Shown piece by piece: positions 1 to 9,401 of a stretch of 64,000 nucleotides of DNA (within the stretch, counting starts at the first letter, position 1; each line of letters begins with the position of its first letter). The notes under the pieces were generated by a model, which saw only the letters and a list, made by a program, of their open reading frames with translations, did not search any database and was not told the DNA's origin. Origin of the DNA: Paratinospora sagittata (lineage: Eukaryota; Streptophyta; Magnoliopsida; Ranunculales; Menispermaceae); NCBI GenBank assembly GCA_035771175.1, contig CM069589.1, positions 31,111,701 through 31,175,700 of the forward strand, read 5' to 3'. A program made the translations under genes and the position numbers.

Positions 1-561
1 AAATCGAGGTTCGAGTTATTGAGTGTTTTGGGGACCGCATCATAATGTTTTGAAGATAACAAATTTAGAGCAACAAGCGGATCATAATTTGGGAAGTGAA
101 CTATCCCATTTTCTTTAGTAGCAATCGGCCGACCATCATTGGGTATATCAAAATGGCCCACAAACAATTCAGGAGTGATCTCAAGGTCTCTCCCTAGAAC
201 AACAGTCTCATACACACATGCATCGGCATGTTTCATTTTAAGAGTTGTGAACAGGATACGAATTAGAGTCGGGTACCATTTGTTTTTATAGGTGACGAAT
301 GGAATCCACCCCTGGTGTGCTAAATACTCTTCGACAGGAATCCTACACCGTCGGAAGAAGTCAAGATCAATCCAAGCATCGTTAGTTACAGTGCAAGAGA
401 TGTAACGTGCACTAATTTTCTCGTAAACATCGATTGAGGATGGTGTGCGAGGAATGGACGTGTGGGATGGTCGTGTCGTGTCTTAACATGACGTTTCGGA
501 TCTGGTTCGGGTGATGGAACCTTGAATTGGTTGTTCTAAGTGGTTTGCTCTTGGGCGCCAT
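1..561 (-). pseudogene. Plant mobile-domain-like ORF, 5' part, cut by window edge
   Basis: An ATG at 561 (start MAPKSKPLRTTNSRF) opens a reading frame that stops near 425 and continues one frame over from about 480 to the window edge. The second frame reads as a compact domain: a YEKISARYIS start, then WIDLDFFRRC, an HQGWIPFVTYKN segment, WYPTLIRILFTTLKM, and VVLGRDLEITPELFVGHFDIPND. That order (charged start, QGW, a long hydrophobic helix, then an L-TPE-IPND segment) resembles the plant-specific putative transposon/mobile domain seen in many LTR elements; this is recognition from memory. It lies downstream of Copia1 pol on the same strand, the place of a third ORF. One frameshift makes this copy defective. 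It could instead be a separate nested element. The C-terminal half lies outside the window. Confidence 0.5.
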
Positions 562-719
562 GAATAGTGATGGGGTTTGAAGAGATAATCAAATGATGAT
601 GAATTAAAGCGAAATCCAAGAGTTTGAGAGGAGTTTTACGGTGATTTTGTGTCGATTTGAGCCAAGAATGATGAAAAACGATGAAGATTTGAGCATGAAT
701 AGGATTGGGGGGACCACTG

Positions 720-960
720 GTAGCGTGCTTAGGGTTCTTGTTAGCGTGCTATTTGCTGTTGAAATGAAGAAAGAGATCTCGTGCCCGACTTATATACACA
801 CTGTGTAAACAGTTTTGATAGTGCGCTATAGATCTGTCTAGAAATGATAGTTGTTAAGAACTATGATAGTGCGCTATAGTCGGTGATAGCGTGCTATAGC
901 TTGTTTCTAGACAATACTGTGAGCGAGCTATAGCTATTTTACCCTGCTATTGATTCATGA
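720..960 (-). promoter_or_regulatory. Promoter with TATA box and GATAGCGCGCTATAG palindromes
   Basis: On the minus strand a TATATAA box (796 to 790) lies about 230 bases upstream of the ATG at 561. Upstream of it, four close matches to a palindrome GATAGCGCGCTATAG lie at about 818-832, 861-876, 880-895 and 915-930. Two weaker AGCGTGCTA boxes lie in the leader at 720-755. The same box recurs in the U3 of family B LTRs at 31792-31925 and 40887-41111. The sequence shows the boxes and TATA; promoter activity is inferred. Confidence 0.5.
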
Positions 961-1049
961 GTGATAATTATTTCATAATTTCATCATTTTTATGATTAAA
1001 AGACATTCTAAATGTGATCAAATACTCCAAATCAATGATTTGATGCATT

Positions 1050-1928
1050 CGATTCGCTAAACATACCCAATTCTCAACGAATATGTATAAATTGATCCTT
1101 TGGTAATGCCTTAATAAAAATATCAGCAATTTGATCTTTTGTACCAACATGGGTCAATTTTACATCTCTTCCTTACACATGATCTCTAAGAAAATGATAT
1201 CTAATTTTAATGTGTTTGGTCCTTGAGTGCAATATTGGATTTTTTGAGATATTTATAGCACTTGTGTTATCACAAAATATTTCTTCACACTCAATGTCAA
1301 TTTGATAATCCTCAAGTTGTTGTTTTATATATAAAATTTGAGCACAACAACTACTGGCTACAACATATTCTGCTTTAGTCGTGGATAATGCCATTGAATT
1401 TTGTTTCTTGCTAAACAAAGAAATTATTAAATTTCCCATAAAGTGACAAAATCCTGAGGTATTTTTCCTATCGATGAGACTACCCACGTAGTCATAGTCT
1501 ACAAAACACCTAAGCTCAAAGGAAGTACCTTTTGGATACCAAATTCTAAGATCAGTTGTCCCACTAATATATCTAAAAATTCGTTTAACACATTTTATAA
1601 GTGATTCTTTGGGACTTGACTGAAATCTTGCGCATAGACAAACACTGAACATGATGTCTGGTCTACTTGTTGTTAAGTACAACAAGCTACCAATCATGCT
1701 TCTATAAAGCTTAGTGTCTATAGGTTTTCCCTTTTCATCTTTGTCCATTTTTACAGCTAAGTTGCATGGGGTTTCAATTGTTTTCAAGTTTTCAAACTTG
1801 AATTTCTTTATCATGTCCTTAGCATACTTGTTTTTTCTCAAGAATGTACCATTTAGCAATTGCTTGATTTGTAGGCCTAGAAAGTATGTAAGTTCACCCA
1901 TCATACTCATCTCAAATTCATCTTGCAT
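1050..1928 (-). pseudogene. Copia1 RNase H and end of pol
   Basis: The 251-residue frame starts just after the RT active site with MQDEFEMSMMGELTYFLGLQIKQ, a hallmark Copia segment. It continues with SRPDIMFSVCLCARFQ, then RNase H: the first acidic segment FVDYDYVGSLIDRKNTSGFCHFMG, the glutamate in STTKAEYVVASSCCAQ, and the aspartate in IFCDNTSAINISKNPILHSRTKHI. All three catalytic regions are present. After RDHV the frame continues another 35 codons or so with the usual Copia C-terminus (QIADIFIKALPKDQF). RNase H would degrade the RNA strand of the RNA:DNA hybrid in the virus-like particle. This is the best preserved piece of the element, but it is separated from RT by a frameshift near 1930. 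Confidence 0.9.
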
Positions 1929-2478
1929 AAGTTTAGAAATATATCATCAACATATATTTGCACAAGCAACGTATTATTCTCTTTGTGCTTAATGAACAAT
2001 GTTGGGTCTAATTTACCCTTAAGAAATTTGTGCTCAAGAAGGAATGTGCTTAATCTATCGTACTAAGCTCTAGGAGCTTGTTTTAAACCATATAATGCCT
2101 TGTTTAGCCTAAACACATGATCTGAGTTTTGAAAGTCTTCAAAACCTGGAGGTTGTTCCACATATACTTCTTCATTGACGTACCCATTTAAAAGGGCACT
2201 TTTTACATCCATTTGATATAGTGGAAAATTTTTATAGCAAGCATAAGCTAGTAACATTCTAATTGCTTATAGTCATGCTATAGGTGCAAAGGCTTCTTCA
2301 AAATCAATTCCTTCTTCTTGATTATATCCTTGGGCAACTAATCTTACCTTATTTCTCACAATCACTCCTTTTTCATCCTTTTTATTTCTAAGGCCCAATT
2401 AGTTCCTATAACTGATTGGTGAGATGGTCTAGGTACTAATTTCCAGACATTGTTTCTAACAAAGTGTCCCAACTCTTC
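1925..2478 (-). pseudogene. Copia1 reverse transcriptase
   Basis: Frame pieces show the Copia RT order: a [16 protein letters not shown] stretch with in-frame breaks (about 2340-2400), [14 protein letters not shown] remains near 2300, then LYQMDVKSALLNGYVNEEVYVEQPPGFEDF (2240-2120) containing the first catalytic Asp. RLNKALYGLKQAPRA follows (2100-2063), and after a break QIYVDDIFL (about 1960-1930) carries the catalytic YVDD. At least two stops and frameshifts separate these blocks, so no full enzyme can be made. RT copies element RNA into DNA in the cytoplasmic particle. Confidence 0.85.
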
Positions 2479-4040
2479 TTACATGGCAAGGGTCCAGTTT
2501 TCATCATTTATAGAATATTCAACCTTAGAGGGTTCTATTTGGGATACAAAGGCTACTTGTCTTTGATCTTTATTCAATGCAGCTCTAGTGGACACTCCTT
2601 TAGATGGATCACCTAAAATTTGATCTTTGGGATGATCTATAAGTAGTATGGAATTCTTAGGAACTAGTGTTTCTTGGTTGTCTTCCTCTAGGTTCACTGT
2701 GTTCTTGTGGATCATATCATCATCATCATTATCCAAGTTAAGTTTTTCACATATTTTTAGCCTTGGATTAAGTTCATCAAACTTTACATGGATTGACTCC
2801 TCTATTACCTTAGATGACTTGTTGTACACTCTATAAGCTTTGCTATGAGATAAATATCCTAGAAAAATGCCTATGTCAGATTTTGGATCAAACTTATCCA
2901 AATCTTCGTTAGTGTTCAAGATGTAACATTTGCATCCAAACACTTTAAAGTTTCCAATATTGGGTACTCTATCTTTCCATATTTCATATGGAGTCTTCTT
3001 CATGCTTTTTCTATTTAAGGTTCGATTCAATACATAGCATGCGGTACTAATTGCTTCAACCCAAAAGTGTGTAGTTGTGTTGTGTTCACAAGCATAGTTC
3101 TACATATCTCTTGAAGTGTTCTATTCTTCCTTTCAACTACCCCATTTTGTCGAGGAGTTCTTGGGGCTGGTAAGTGATGAGTGTATCCTTATTGATTACA
3201 AAAATCCTCAAGATTTTTGTTTACAAATTCTCCACCTCTATCACTTCTAATGATCGTGATTTTGTATCCTTTCTCATTCTCTACTCTATATTAGTATTTC
3301 ATAAATATATCACACACTTCGTGTTTATGAGCAAGAAAGAATACCCATGTATAACGAGAGTAATCATCAAAAATCACAAACACATATGATTTTTCACATA
3401 AGCTTTGTGTTCGTGTTGGTCCAAATAAGTCCAGATGTATCATTTCAAGAGTTCTACTAGTAGACATAATCTTTTGACTCTTGAAAGACGACTTGGTATG
3501 CTTGCCAAGTTGACAAGGTTCACGCACCTTATCTTTTAAGTATACTCCTTTGGGAATGCCTTTTGCAAGCTCATTTTTGGCAAGTCTAGATATGTTATCC
3601 ATGCTAACATGTGCTAGTCTTCTATGCCATAACCATGCATCATCATTCACAACAACACTCAAACAAGTTATATATTGATCACTAATATCATCAAGCATAG
3701 TAGAGTATACATTTTTATGTCTATGTGCTATGAATGAAATTAAACCATTTTCACGATTGACTATGCATCTATTTGCTTCAAAACTAACATCATACACCTT
3801 GTCGCATAATTGACTTATGCTCAAGAGATTATGCTTAAGGCCCTTAACATATAATACATCACGAATGTTTAAGGAGTCATTACCAGCAATGCCAACGCCG
3901 GTTACTTGGCCTTTGTCGTTGTCTCCAAATGTAACATTTCTTCCCGGCTTACTTTGGATTCTTAAGAACACTGATTTGTCTCCACTCATGTGTCTTGATC
4001 AACCACTATCGAGGTACCAACATTGCCTTTTATACTCAAC
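2479..4040 (-). pseudogene. Copia1 protease and integrase
   Basis: At the protease active site (about 4010-3985) the frame reads WYLDSG, then a stop in place of the usual Cys, then SRHM, so translation would end in the motif. The frame 3989-3291 continues with GDNDKGQVTGVGI, the ISQLCDK segment, and the pre-integrase zinc region (LWHRRLAHVSMDNISRL plus C). The integrase core follows with Asp in IHLDLFGPTRTQ and Asp in VIFDDYSRYTWVF. After a frameshift and a stop near 3190 the third acidic residue appears in RQNGVVERKNRTL (about 3150-3110). The 183-residue frame 3030-2479 (TPYEIWKDRVPNIGNFKVFGCKCYILN) is the integrase C-terminal and linker region. Integrase would insert the DNA copy into the genome. 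Confidence 0.88.
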
Positions 4041-5653
4041 CTACACCACATAAAATACTTTTGAATTTGGTACCCAAGTTGATTTGGGTCTTTCAAAGTT
4101 AGCTTCATTCAAAATTGTCTTTTCTACCAATTCAAGTCTACCTTTATTACTTCTCTTATATGGGCATTTAAATATGGTATGACCATGCCTATTACAATGA
4201 TAGAATGTTGGTCTTTTGGTCAGCAAGTTGGTGTAACTTTTCTGTTTTGGCCCCTTAGTGTATCCTAGACCGGCTTTGTCAAAGACACATCTTTGTGTGC
4301 TTAGCATCATGTCCAACACTTTTTGGCCATTTGTGAACTTATTCACTATGTTGGACATGTCATCGACACATTATTTTAGTGTCTCATTTTCCTTGGTCAA
4401 GTTCTCATTTTCTAAGGGCATGGTGTCTATAATTCCTTGTAGAGATTCAATCTCTTCAAGGGTTTGCACCAACTTTTTTTTTTCAGTTTAGTGTTCTTTT
4501 TTACTTCCTTTTCAAAACATAATTTAGTAAAATCAACATCATTGGAATAAAAAAGATCATCATAATCAGTTTGGGGTTCGCATTTTACCTCTGTGTTTGC
4601 CATGAGACAAATCACCATTTTTTCTCCTTCGGATCCGAAATCCTCCTAGCTTGAGCTTGTGTCATCCAAAGTGGCTTTGAGCACCCTTTTGTCCTTTCTC
4701 TTTGTGTTGAAGCTATGTCTTCTTTTGTTAGGACATTCACTCTTGATATGTCTAGGTTTATTGCACCCAAAACATAATAACTCATTAGGTTTGGCACCAA
4801 ACTTCTTTCATTTGTGAAACTTTGAGCTAGCCATTCCTTTCCTCTTTATGAGGCAGTTTAGTTTTCTGGATAACATGGCTACTTCATCATCAGTGGACTC
4901 ATTTTCACTTGACTCATATGAGTCAATTTCAACATTAAGTGATAGGTTTTTCTTCTTTTTCTCTTCCACTATAGGTAGGGACTATTTTTGTTTAAGTTTC
5001 ATTTCATGAACCATTAGTGATCCACAAAGTTCATCAAAGGTGTATTCAGCCAAATTTTTGGCTTCTTCTATGGCTGTGGCTTTGGGTTCCCATATCCTAG
5101 GTAACCCTCTCAGAAATTTCCTAACGGTCTTCTCTTGGTCATAGGTCTTTCTTAATGTTTTCATCTCATTTATGTTTTTGGTGTATATCTCATTTATGTT
5201 CTTGGTATATCTTACTATTGCTTCTGCAACAGTCTCGGTTTCCAGCATCCTATAGGTCTCATATTTCTCAACAAGCATTTGGAGTTTGGCCTTCTTGACT
5301 TGTAGAGTTCCCTCATGGGCTACCTCAAGTCTGTGCCATATCTCTTTCGTTGTTTCGCGTGCGCTCACTCTATCAAATTCTTCTGGAGAAAGACTACAAA
5401 ATAAGTTGTTTACAACTTGGTCATTTGGGAGAGCTTCCTTCTTTTCTTTCACATTCCACTCATCTATATCTTTAGGGACTTCTTTACCATTTACTATTTT
5501 TGTAGGACATCCATTTATCAGAACATCCCACGTTTCAAGGTCTTGGGCTTTAAGGCAAAATCTCATCCTAGTTTTCCAGTAAAGGTAATTATCACCCTTA
5601 AAGAGTAGTGGTCTATGAGAGGATTGTCCTTTATTGAAGTAGTTGTCCTTCAA
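4041..5653 (-). pseudogene. Copia1 gag
   Basis: The capsid region (5653-4982, 223 residues) starts near HRPLLFKGDNYLYWKTRMRFCLKAQDLETWDVL, the Copia gag signature (G-x-NY-x-W-x-x-RM). No ATG opens it: the frame begins at TTG, with ACG six codons upstream where an ATG may have been lost. Near 4770-4730 a zinc knuckle CFGCNKPRHIKSEC has C-C-H-C spacing. A charged, probably coiled-coil stretch follows, then a second knuckle-like segment (CNRHGHTIFKC, about 4205-4160) lacking its first Cys, and STWVPNSKVFYVV just before the protease. Gag would form the particle and bind RNA. Several stops break the frame. Confidence 0.85.
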
Positions 5654-5708
5654 GCTGTGATCTGTCGTAGCTTATCAAAGATTGTTAGATACTTTGATGG
5701 CTTTACCT

Positions 5709-5720
5709 GCTTTGATACCA
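5709..5720 (-). other. Primer-binding site of Copia1
   Basis: The minus strand reads TGGTATCAAAGC, one base different from the TGGTATCAGAGC complementary to plant initiator Met-tRNA. It lies two bases inside the LTR end (TCCAACA), as expected for a Copia primer-binding site. Confidence 0.85.
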
Positions 5721-5722
5721 TT

Positions 5723-6587
5723 TGTTGGACTAGATTAAACGTCCAAGAGGGGGGTGAATTGGACGAGTTGCAAGTTTTTAACCTTTCAAAAATAAACCAA
5801 AAAAAAAAGCAAGTAAAGTGCAATGGCAGAAATTGAAGCACAAGAGATTTAACGTGGTTCAGTGCTAACGACCTACGTCCACAACTTGATCTCTCCGATC
5901 AAGATTTTTCCAAACCTCCCACTAATGGATCATACTTCGAGGGTGAGGATCAAATCGGTTACAATACTTACTTCACAGGTGTAAGTCAACCTTTACAAGA
6001 GCCTAATCACTCACCGCTTTCTCACTTGTGACCGCAGTCACTTACAATACTTGCTGGAATACAAATACAACTTTTGAAGATATTCTCTTACTAAGAACAC
6101 TTCATATACTTACAGTTTAAAGCAATGGATAACCTCTAGAAATCTCAACACAAAAAGGATAAAATGAAGAACTTGTTGAACAATGAGGTTATCTTCAAAA
6201 TAATTTGCAATTTTGATTCAATTCGAAACTTGTTTGTGCAATGCAAGAATCACGACTTTCTTCTATTGAAACACTCTTTGGAAAGCTTAGTCTAACATGC
6301 AGAAATCGTGTGTGTTTTTTATTTGAAAACAGAAAGTAAGTGTTTTATAAAATGAGCTGCTGCAGGTTAAAGAACAAGAGAGTGTGGGTTGATTTGAATT
6401 CAAAACATTGTTTAATCTAAAGTAGTTATGGGCGTGCGAGACAATGGGAATCATCCAGGTGTTAGTAGGGAATATTTCAGTTAAGATAACCTGGCAGAAT
6501 TATGCAAGGAATAGAAAAATCGAGCAAGTGGAAATGCCCACGTTTTTCTCGTCATAATTGTCAATTTTTTGTCTCTGACGTGGATAG
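5723..6587 (-). repeat. Copia1 5' LTR, U3 truncated
   Basis: In element orientation the LTR ends in GTCCAACA at 5723, next to the primer-binding site. It contains the AACCACGTTAAATC stretch typical of the U5 of these Copia LTRs. It is homologous to the family B LTR over about 6380-6580 (the same GATTTGAATTCA, GTTTAATC and GAGCAAGTGGAA words). A hairpin series lies at 5885-6060, including CTTGATC/GATCAAG and ACTTAC/GTAAGT stems. At 6582-6587 the start of a GATAG box is cut by the family A LTR. About half the expected LTR length is missing. Confidence 0.75.
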
Positions 6588-6938
6588 TGTTATTTCAATG
6601 AACCCCATGACATGAATGTTTTGATGATTCCAAATTTCTCCAATCTATGTATCTAATGATCTTGTCAAGTGTTTCAGATTTATCAAGAATCAAGATCAAG
6701 GAACTGAGCTTACAAGTCTATTGATCATCTCAAGTAATGTTCTGAGTCTGTCAGTACTTAGAATGTAATGTCTATCGAGTAATTTGCTCTCAACAAGATT
6801 TAATCATTTTCATATTTTGATCATCGCATTTTAAAGGTATTTCTATGATTTCTAAAGTATTTGATTTAATCCAAAAATATATTGTTCTTTTATCGAGCTT
6901 TAATCGAGAAATCAAAGATTATTTTTATAGAGTCTTTC

Positions 6939-7474
6939 AGGACGCTAATGTTTTAGCGGCGCCTCCTGGACTTGATGAGTCAAGACGCTGATAAAATATT
7001 AGGACCCTCAAGGTTGAATTGAACTAATTCATAAGGACGCTTACTCGAAAGTAGCGACCTTCCTTTTTGTCAACTTAGTTTTAGCTCGCTGAAAGTTCTC
7101 TTTCTAAGTGATTTCTATCTTTAAGGACGCTGATAGTTATAAGTTGAATAAACTATTAGGATGCTACTTGTGTGGTAGCACCCTCATCTTTAGAATCAAC
7201 TTAATAACTTTCAGGATGCTTACTGTCCATCAACAAACTTAACATCTTTTAAGTTTGTTTTAAAACTGATTTTAAATATCATGCCACTAACTCTTGAGTA
7301 GCACCCTCGTGCGTTTAAGTGATTTTAAAACAAAGCAGGTCGCTTACTATCGAGTAGCACCCTCATGATTTAAGTCGTTTAATTTTCAAAGTAAGTCAGG
7401 ACGCTTACGATTCAGTAGCTCCCTCGCTTCATTGTTTAGTATGATGCTAATGCTTTATGAGTGCCCTCAAAGGA
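6939..7474 (+). repeat. Array of AGGACGCT ... AGCGCCCTC boxes in A1 U3
   Basis: About ten imperfect units occur in 530 bp. Each has AGGACGCT, then 8-15 variable bases, then AGCGCCCTC or a decayed form. The two half-boxes are near-inverted copies (AGGGCGCT versus AGGACGCT), so each unit is a loose dyad. The same array occurs in A2 (10473-11007, inverted) and A3 (38464-38980). It lies upstream of the TATA box, so an enhancer-like role is inferred. Confidence 0.75.
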
Positions 7475-8151
7475 TCAAAACGACAAAAATGATATTTTTG
7501 TTTTTCTGAAATTTACGTCCTTTTTGGCCACCTTTTCAAAACAACTTTTCGTACAAAATCAACCTTCTATTTTCCTAAGAGATATTCTTTGATTCACGAA
7601 CCACGCCTTCTAAAACTTTCCTTATTCGTCTATCTAGAGAAAATTAGAATATTCATGAAATGTGCAATTGCCATTTTCGTGATATATTCTAGTTGTTGTG
7701 AGTAAACGTTCATATTTGAAATTCAAATTCAAATGAACAGCTTCATCTCTACAAGTCTATATATACAGGCACTTAACAAACTGGTAAGACACCAAAAAAT
7801 ATTCTCTGAGCCAAAACACTTTTCGAAAGTTAGTCGAATTTTCATCTGATTCAAAAAGCTTAAGTTATTCTTGTTTCAAAGCGTTTTATTTGAATCTTTA
7901 CTCATTCAAATGATTTGCATATTGAGATAAATTTCTATCTTTTTCTTAAAATCTATTTGAAAGTTTGAACTATTTTCATTCAAATTGTTCAGCACTGCTT
8001 TAACTTATATCATTCTTACTAAAAAAGAAATTTGAGAGATAGTTCATAGGATACAGTTGTACTTCAATTCATATCTTGTAAACTGTATCAAGGTTGTAAC
8101 AGTAGTTAGATAAACTGCTGAGTTGACATTCTTATATTCAACAAGGTTAGG

Positions 8152-8282
8152 TCTTCTCACGCCCGTAAGTTGAGAAAAGTTAGGTTGGTCTCAAGCCTGT
8201 AAGTTGAGCAGTGTAACGATTGTTCTCACACTCGCAAGTTGAGCAAAGGTGTAACGGTTTGATTCTCACCCGTAAGAGAATC
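8152..8282 (+). repeat. Leader hairpin array, A1 copy 1
   Basis: Four units are seen. The first has a TTCTCA/TGAGAA stem at 8153-8175. Two partly decayed units lie at 8186-8209 and 8223-8245. The fourth (8260-8281) has a GATTCTC/GAGAATC stem. Loops read (A)CCCGTAAG or CCTGTAAG. The array lies downstream of the TATA box, so it would be transcribed. Confidence 0.75.
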
Positions 8283-8959
8283 CCTTAGTGATAACAAAAA
8301 TGATATTTTTGTTGTTCAGACACATACATCCTTTTTAGCCACTTTTTTCAGAACAACTTTTCGTACAAAAATCAACTTTTTGGATTTGTCAGAGATATCC
8401 TCTGATTCACGAACCATGTCTTCTAAACTTTTCTTATTCGTGAATCTGGAGAGAATCAGAATGTTCATGAAATGTGCAATTGCCATTTCATGATACATTC
8501 TAACTATTATGAGTAAACGTTCATAATTGAAATGCAAATTCAAACGAACAACAACTTCATCTCTACAATTCTATAAATACTAGCACTTAACCAATTGCAA
8601 AAGCACCGAAAATTCTCTTAGCCAAAACACTTTTGAAAGTTAGTCAAATTTTCGTTTGATCTAAAAGTTTAAGTTATTTTGCTTTCAAAGCATTTTCTTT
8701 GAAACTTTTCTTATTTAAATGATTTTCATACTGAGCTAAATTTATATCTTTATCTGAAAAATCATTTGAAAGATTGAATTGTTTTCACTCAAATTTTCAG
8801 CATTGTTTTAACTTATATCATTTTTGCTGAAAAAGAAATTTGAAAGATAGTTCTTAGGATACAGTTGTACTCAATTTCATATCTTTTACACTGTATTAAG
8901 GTTATAATAGTAGTTAGATAAACTACTGAGTTGATATTCTTATATTCAACAAGTTTAGG

Positions 8960-9119
8960 TTTTCTCACACCCGTAAGTTGAGAAACGGGAGTTCTCACAC
9001 CCGCAAGTTGAGAAAGTTTAGGTTTGTCTCACACTCGGAAGTTGGGATAGGTTGGTCTCAAGCCTGCAAGTGTAACAGTGTAACAGTGTAACAGTTGTTC
9101 TCACACCCGCAAGTTGAGG
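8960..9119 (+). repeat. Leader hairpin array, A1 copy 2
   Basis: Five units of the same design as 8152-8282 occur here. The first two (from 8961 and 8992) have perfect TTCTCA/TGAGAA stems around ACACCCGTAAGT-like loops. The next two are decayed. The last, ending near 9117, has CTCA/TGAG. About 185 bases then separate the array from the LTR end at 9304. Confidence 0.75.
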
Positions 9120-9306
9120 TTAGTGATAAGGTTTAAAATCCTAACTTATGAGGTTAGGTAGTGGAGGTAGGCAAGAAGCTGAACCACTATAAATTGACTG
9201 TGCATATTTACTTATTTTCCGCACTTATATTCTTGTCATTGCATTCAATTTTAAATTTTCTAAGTGTCCAATTCACCTCCCTCTTGGAAATACCTGGGCC
9301 AACAAT

Positions 9307-9318
9307 TGGTATCAGAGC
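9307..9318 (+). other. Primer-binding site of family A element
   Basis: TGGTATCAGAGC, an exact match to the plant initiator Met-tRNA complement, two bases after the LTR end. It fixes the orientation of this element as plus. Confidence 0.9.
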
Positions 9319-9359
9319 AGTGTTGTTCTTCACAGAAACTTCACAATTTCTTTGGTATC

Positions 9360-9401
9360 ATGGCAATGACCAAAGGCCCGGTCATTGATAGACCACCTCT
9401 G
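9360..9401 (+). pseudogene. Family A gag, first 14 codons
   Basis: An ATG in ATCATGGCAATGACC starts MAMTKGPVIDRPPL, the normal start of a Copia gag. It is cut after codon 14 by the inverted solo LTR A2. The last five bases (CTCTG) are repeated at 11362-11366, after which the same frame resumes with FNRDWFEDW. Only the gag start and the next 64 codons remain in the window. Confidence 0.85.

Larger units (their letters stand above)
970..6587 (-). mobile_element. Copia1: decayed Ty1/Copia LTR retrotransposon
   Basis: Reading the minus strand, the order is LTR (6587-5723), primer-binding site (5720-5709), gag with zinc knuckle, protease, integrase, reverse transcriptase and RNase H. PR-IN-RT-RH is the Ty1/Copia order. 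Every domain is recognisable but broken by stops and frameshifts. No polypurine tract or 3' LTR follows RNase H; about 100 bases past it the sequence changes to the promoter/ORF unit at 1-960. The 5' LTR is cut at 6587 inside a palindromic box by the family A LTR, so U3 is missing. The copy is old and cannot move by itself. Confidence 0.85.
7483..9130 (+). repeat. 0.8 kb tandem duplication inside LTR A1
   Basis: Copy 1 (7483-8293) and copy 2 (8294-about 9130) begin with the same ACAAAAATGATATTTTTGTT and end with the same TTAGTGATAA. Both contain a TATA box, a leader segment (AGCCAAAACACTTTT..GAAAGTTAGTC) and a hairpin array. The copies have diverged visibly by substitutions and small indels, so the duplication is not recent. 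It doubles the promoter-leader block. Confidence 0.85.
6588..9304 (+). repeat. Family A LTR (A1), with internal duplication
   Basis: It starts TGTTATTTC at 6588 and ends GGGCCAACA at 9304, followed at once by a primer-binding site. At 2.7 kb it is about 0.75 kb longer than the two solo LTRs of the same family (1960 and 1921 bp), because 7483-8293 is repeated at 8294-9130. U3 holds a box array (6939-7474). TATA boxes lie at 7758-7765 and 8571-8579. The five bases before it (GATAG, 6583-6587) may be the target duplication; the matching right flank was not found. Confidence 0.8.

Noticed and set aside
5723..9304. A single 3.6 kb LTR between TGTTGG (5723) and CCAACA (9304)
   Set aside because: Primer-binding sites point outward at both ends, the left part matches Copia1/B and the right part matches A2/A3, so it is two abutting LTRs of opposite orientation.
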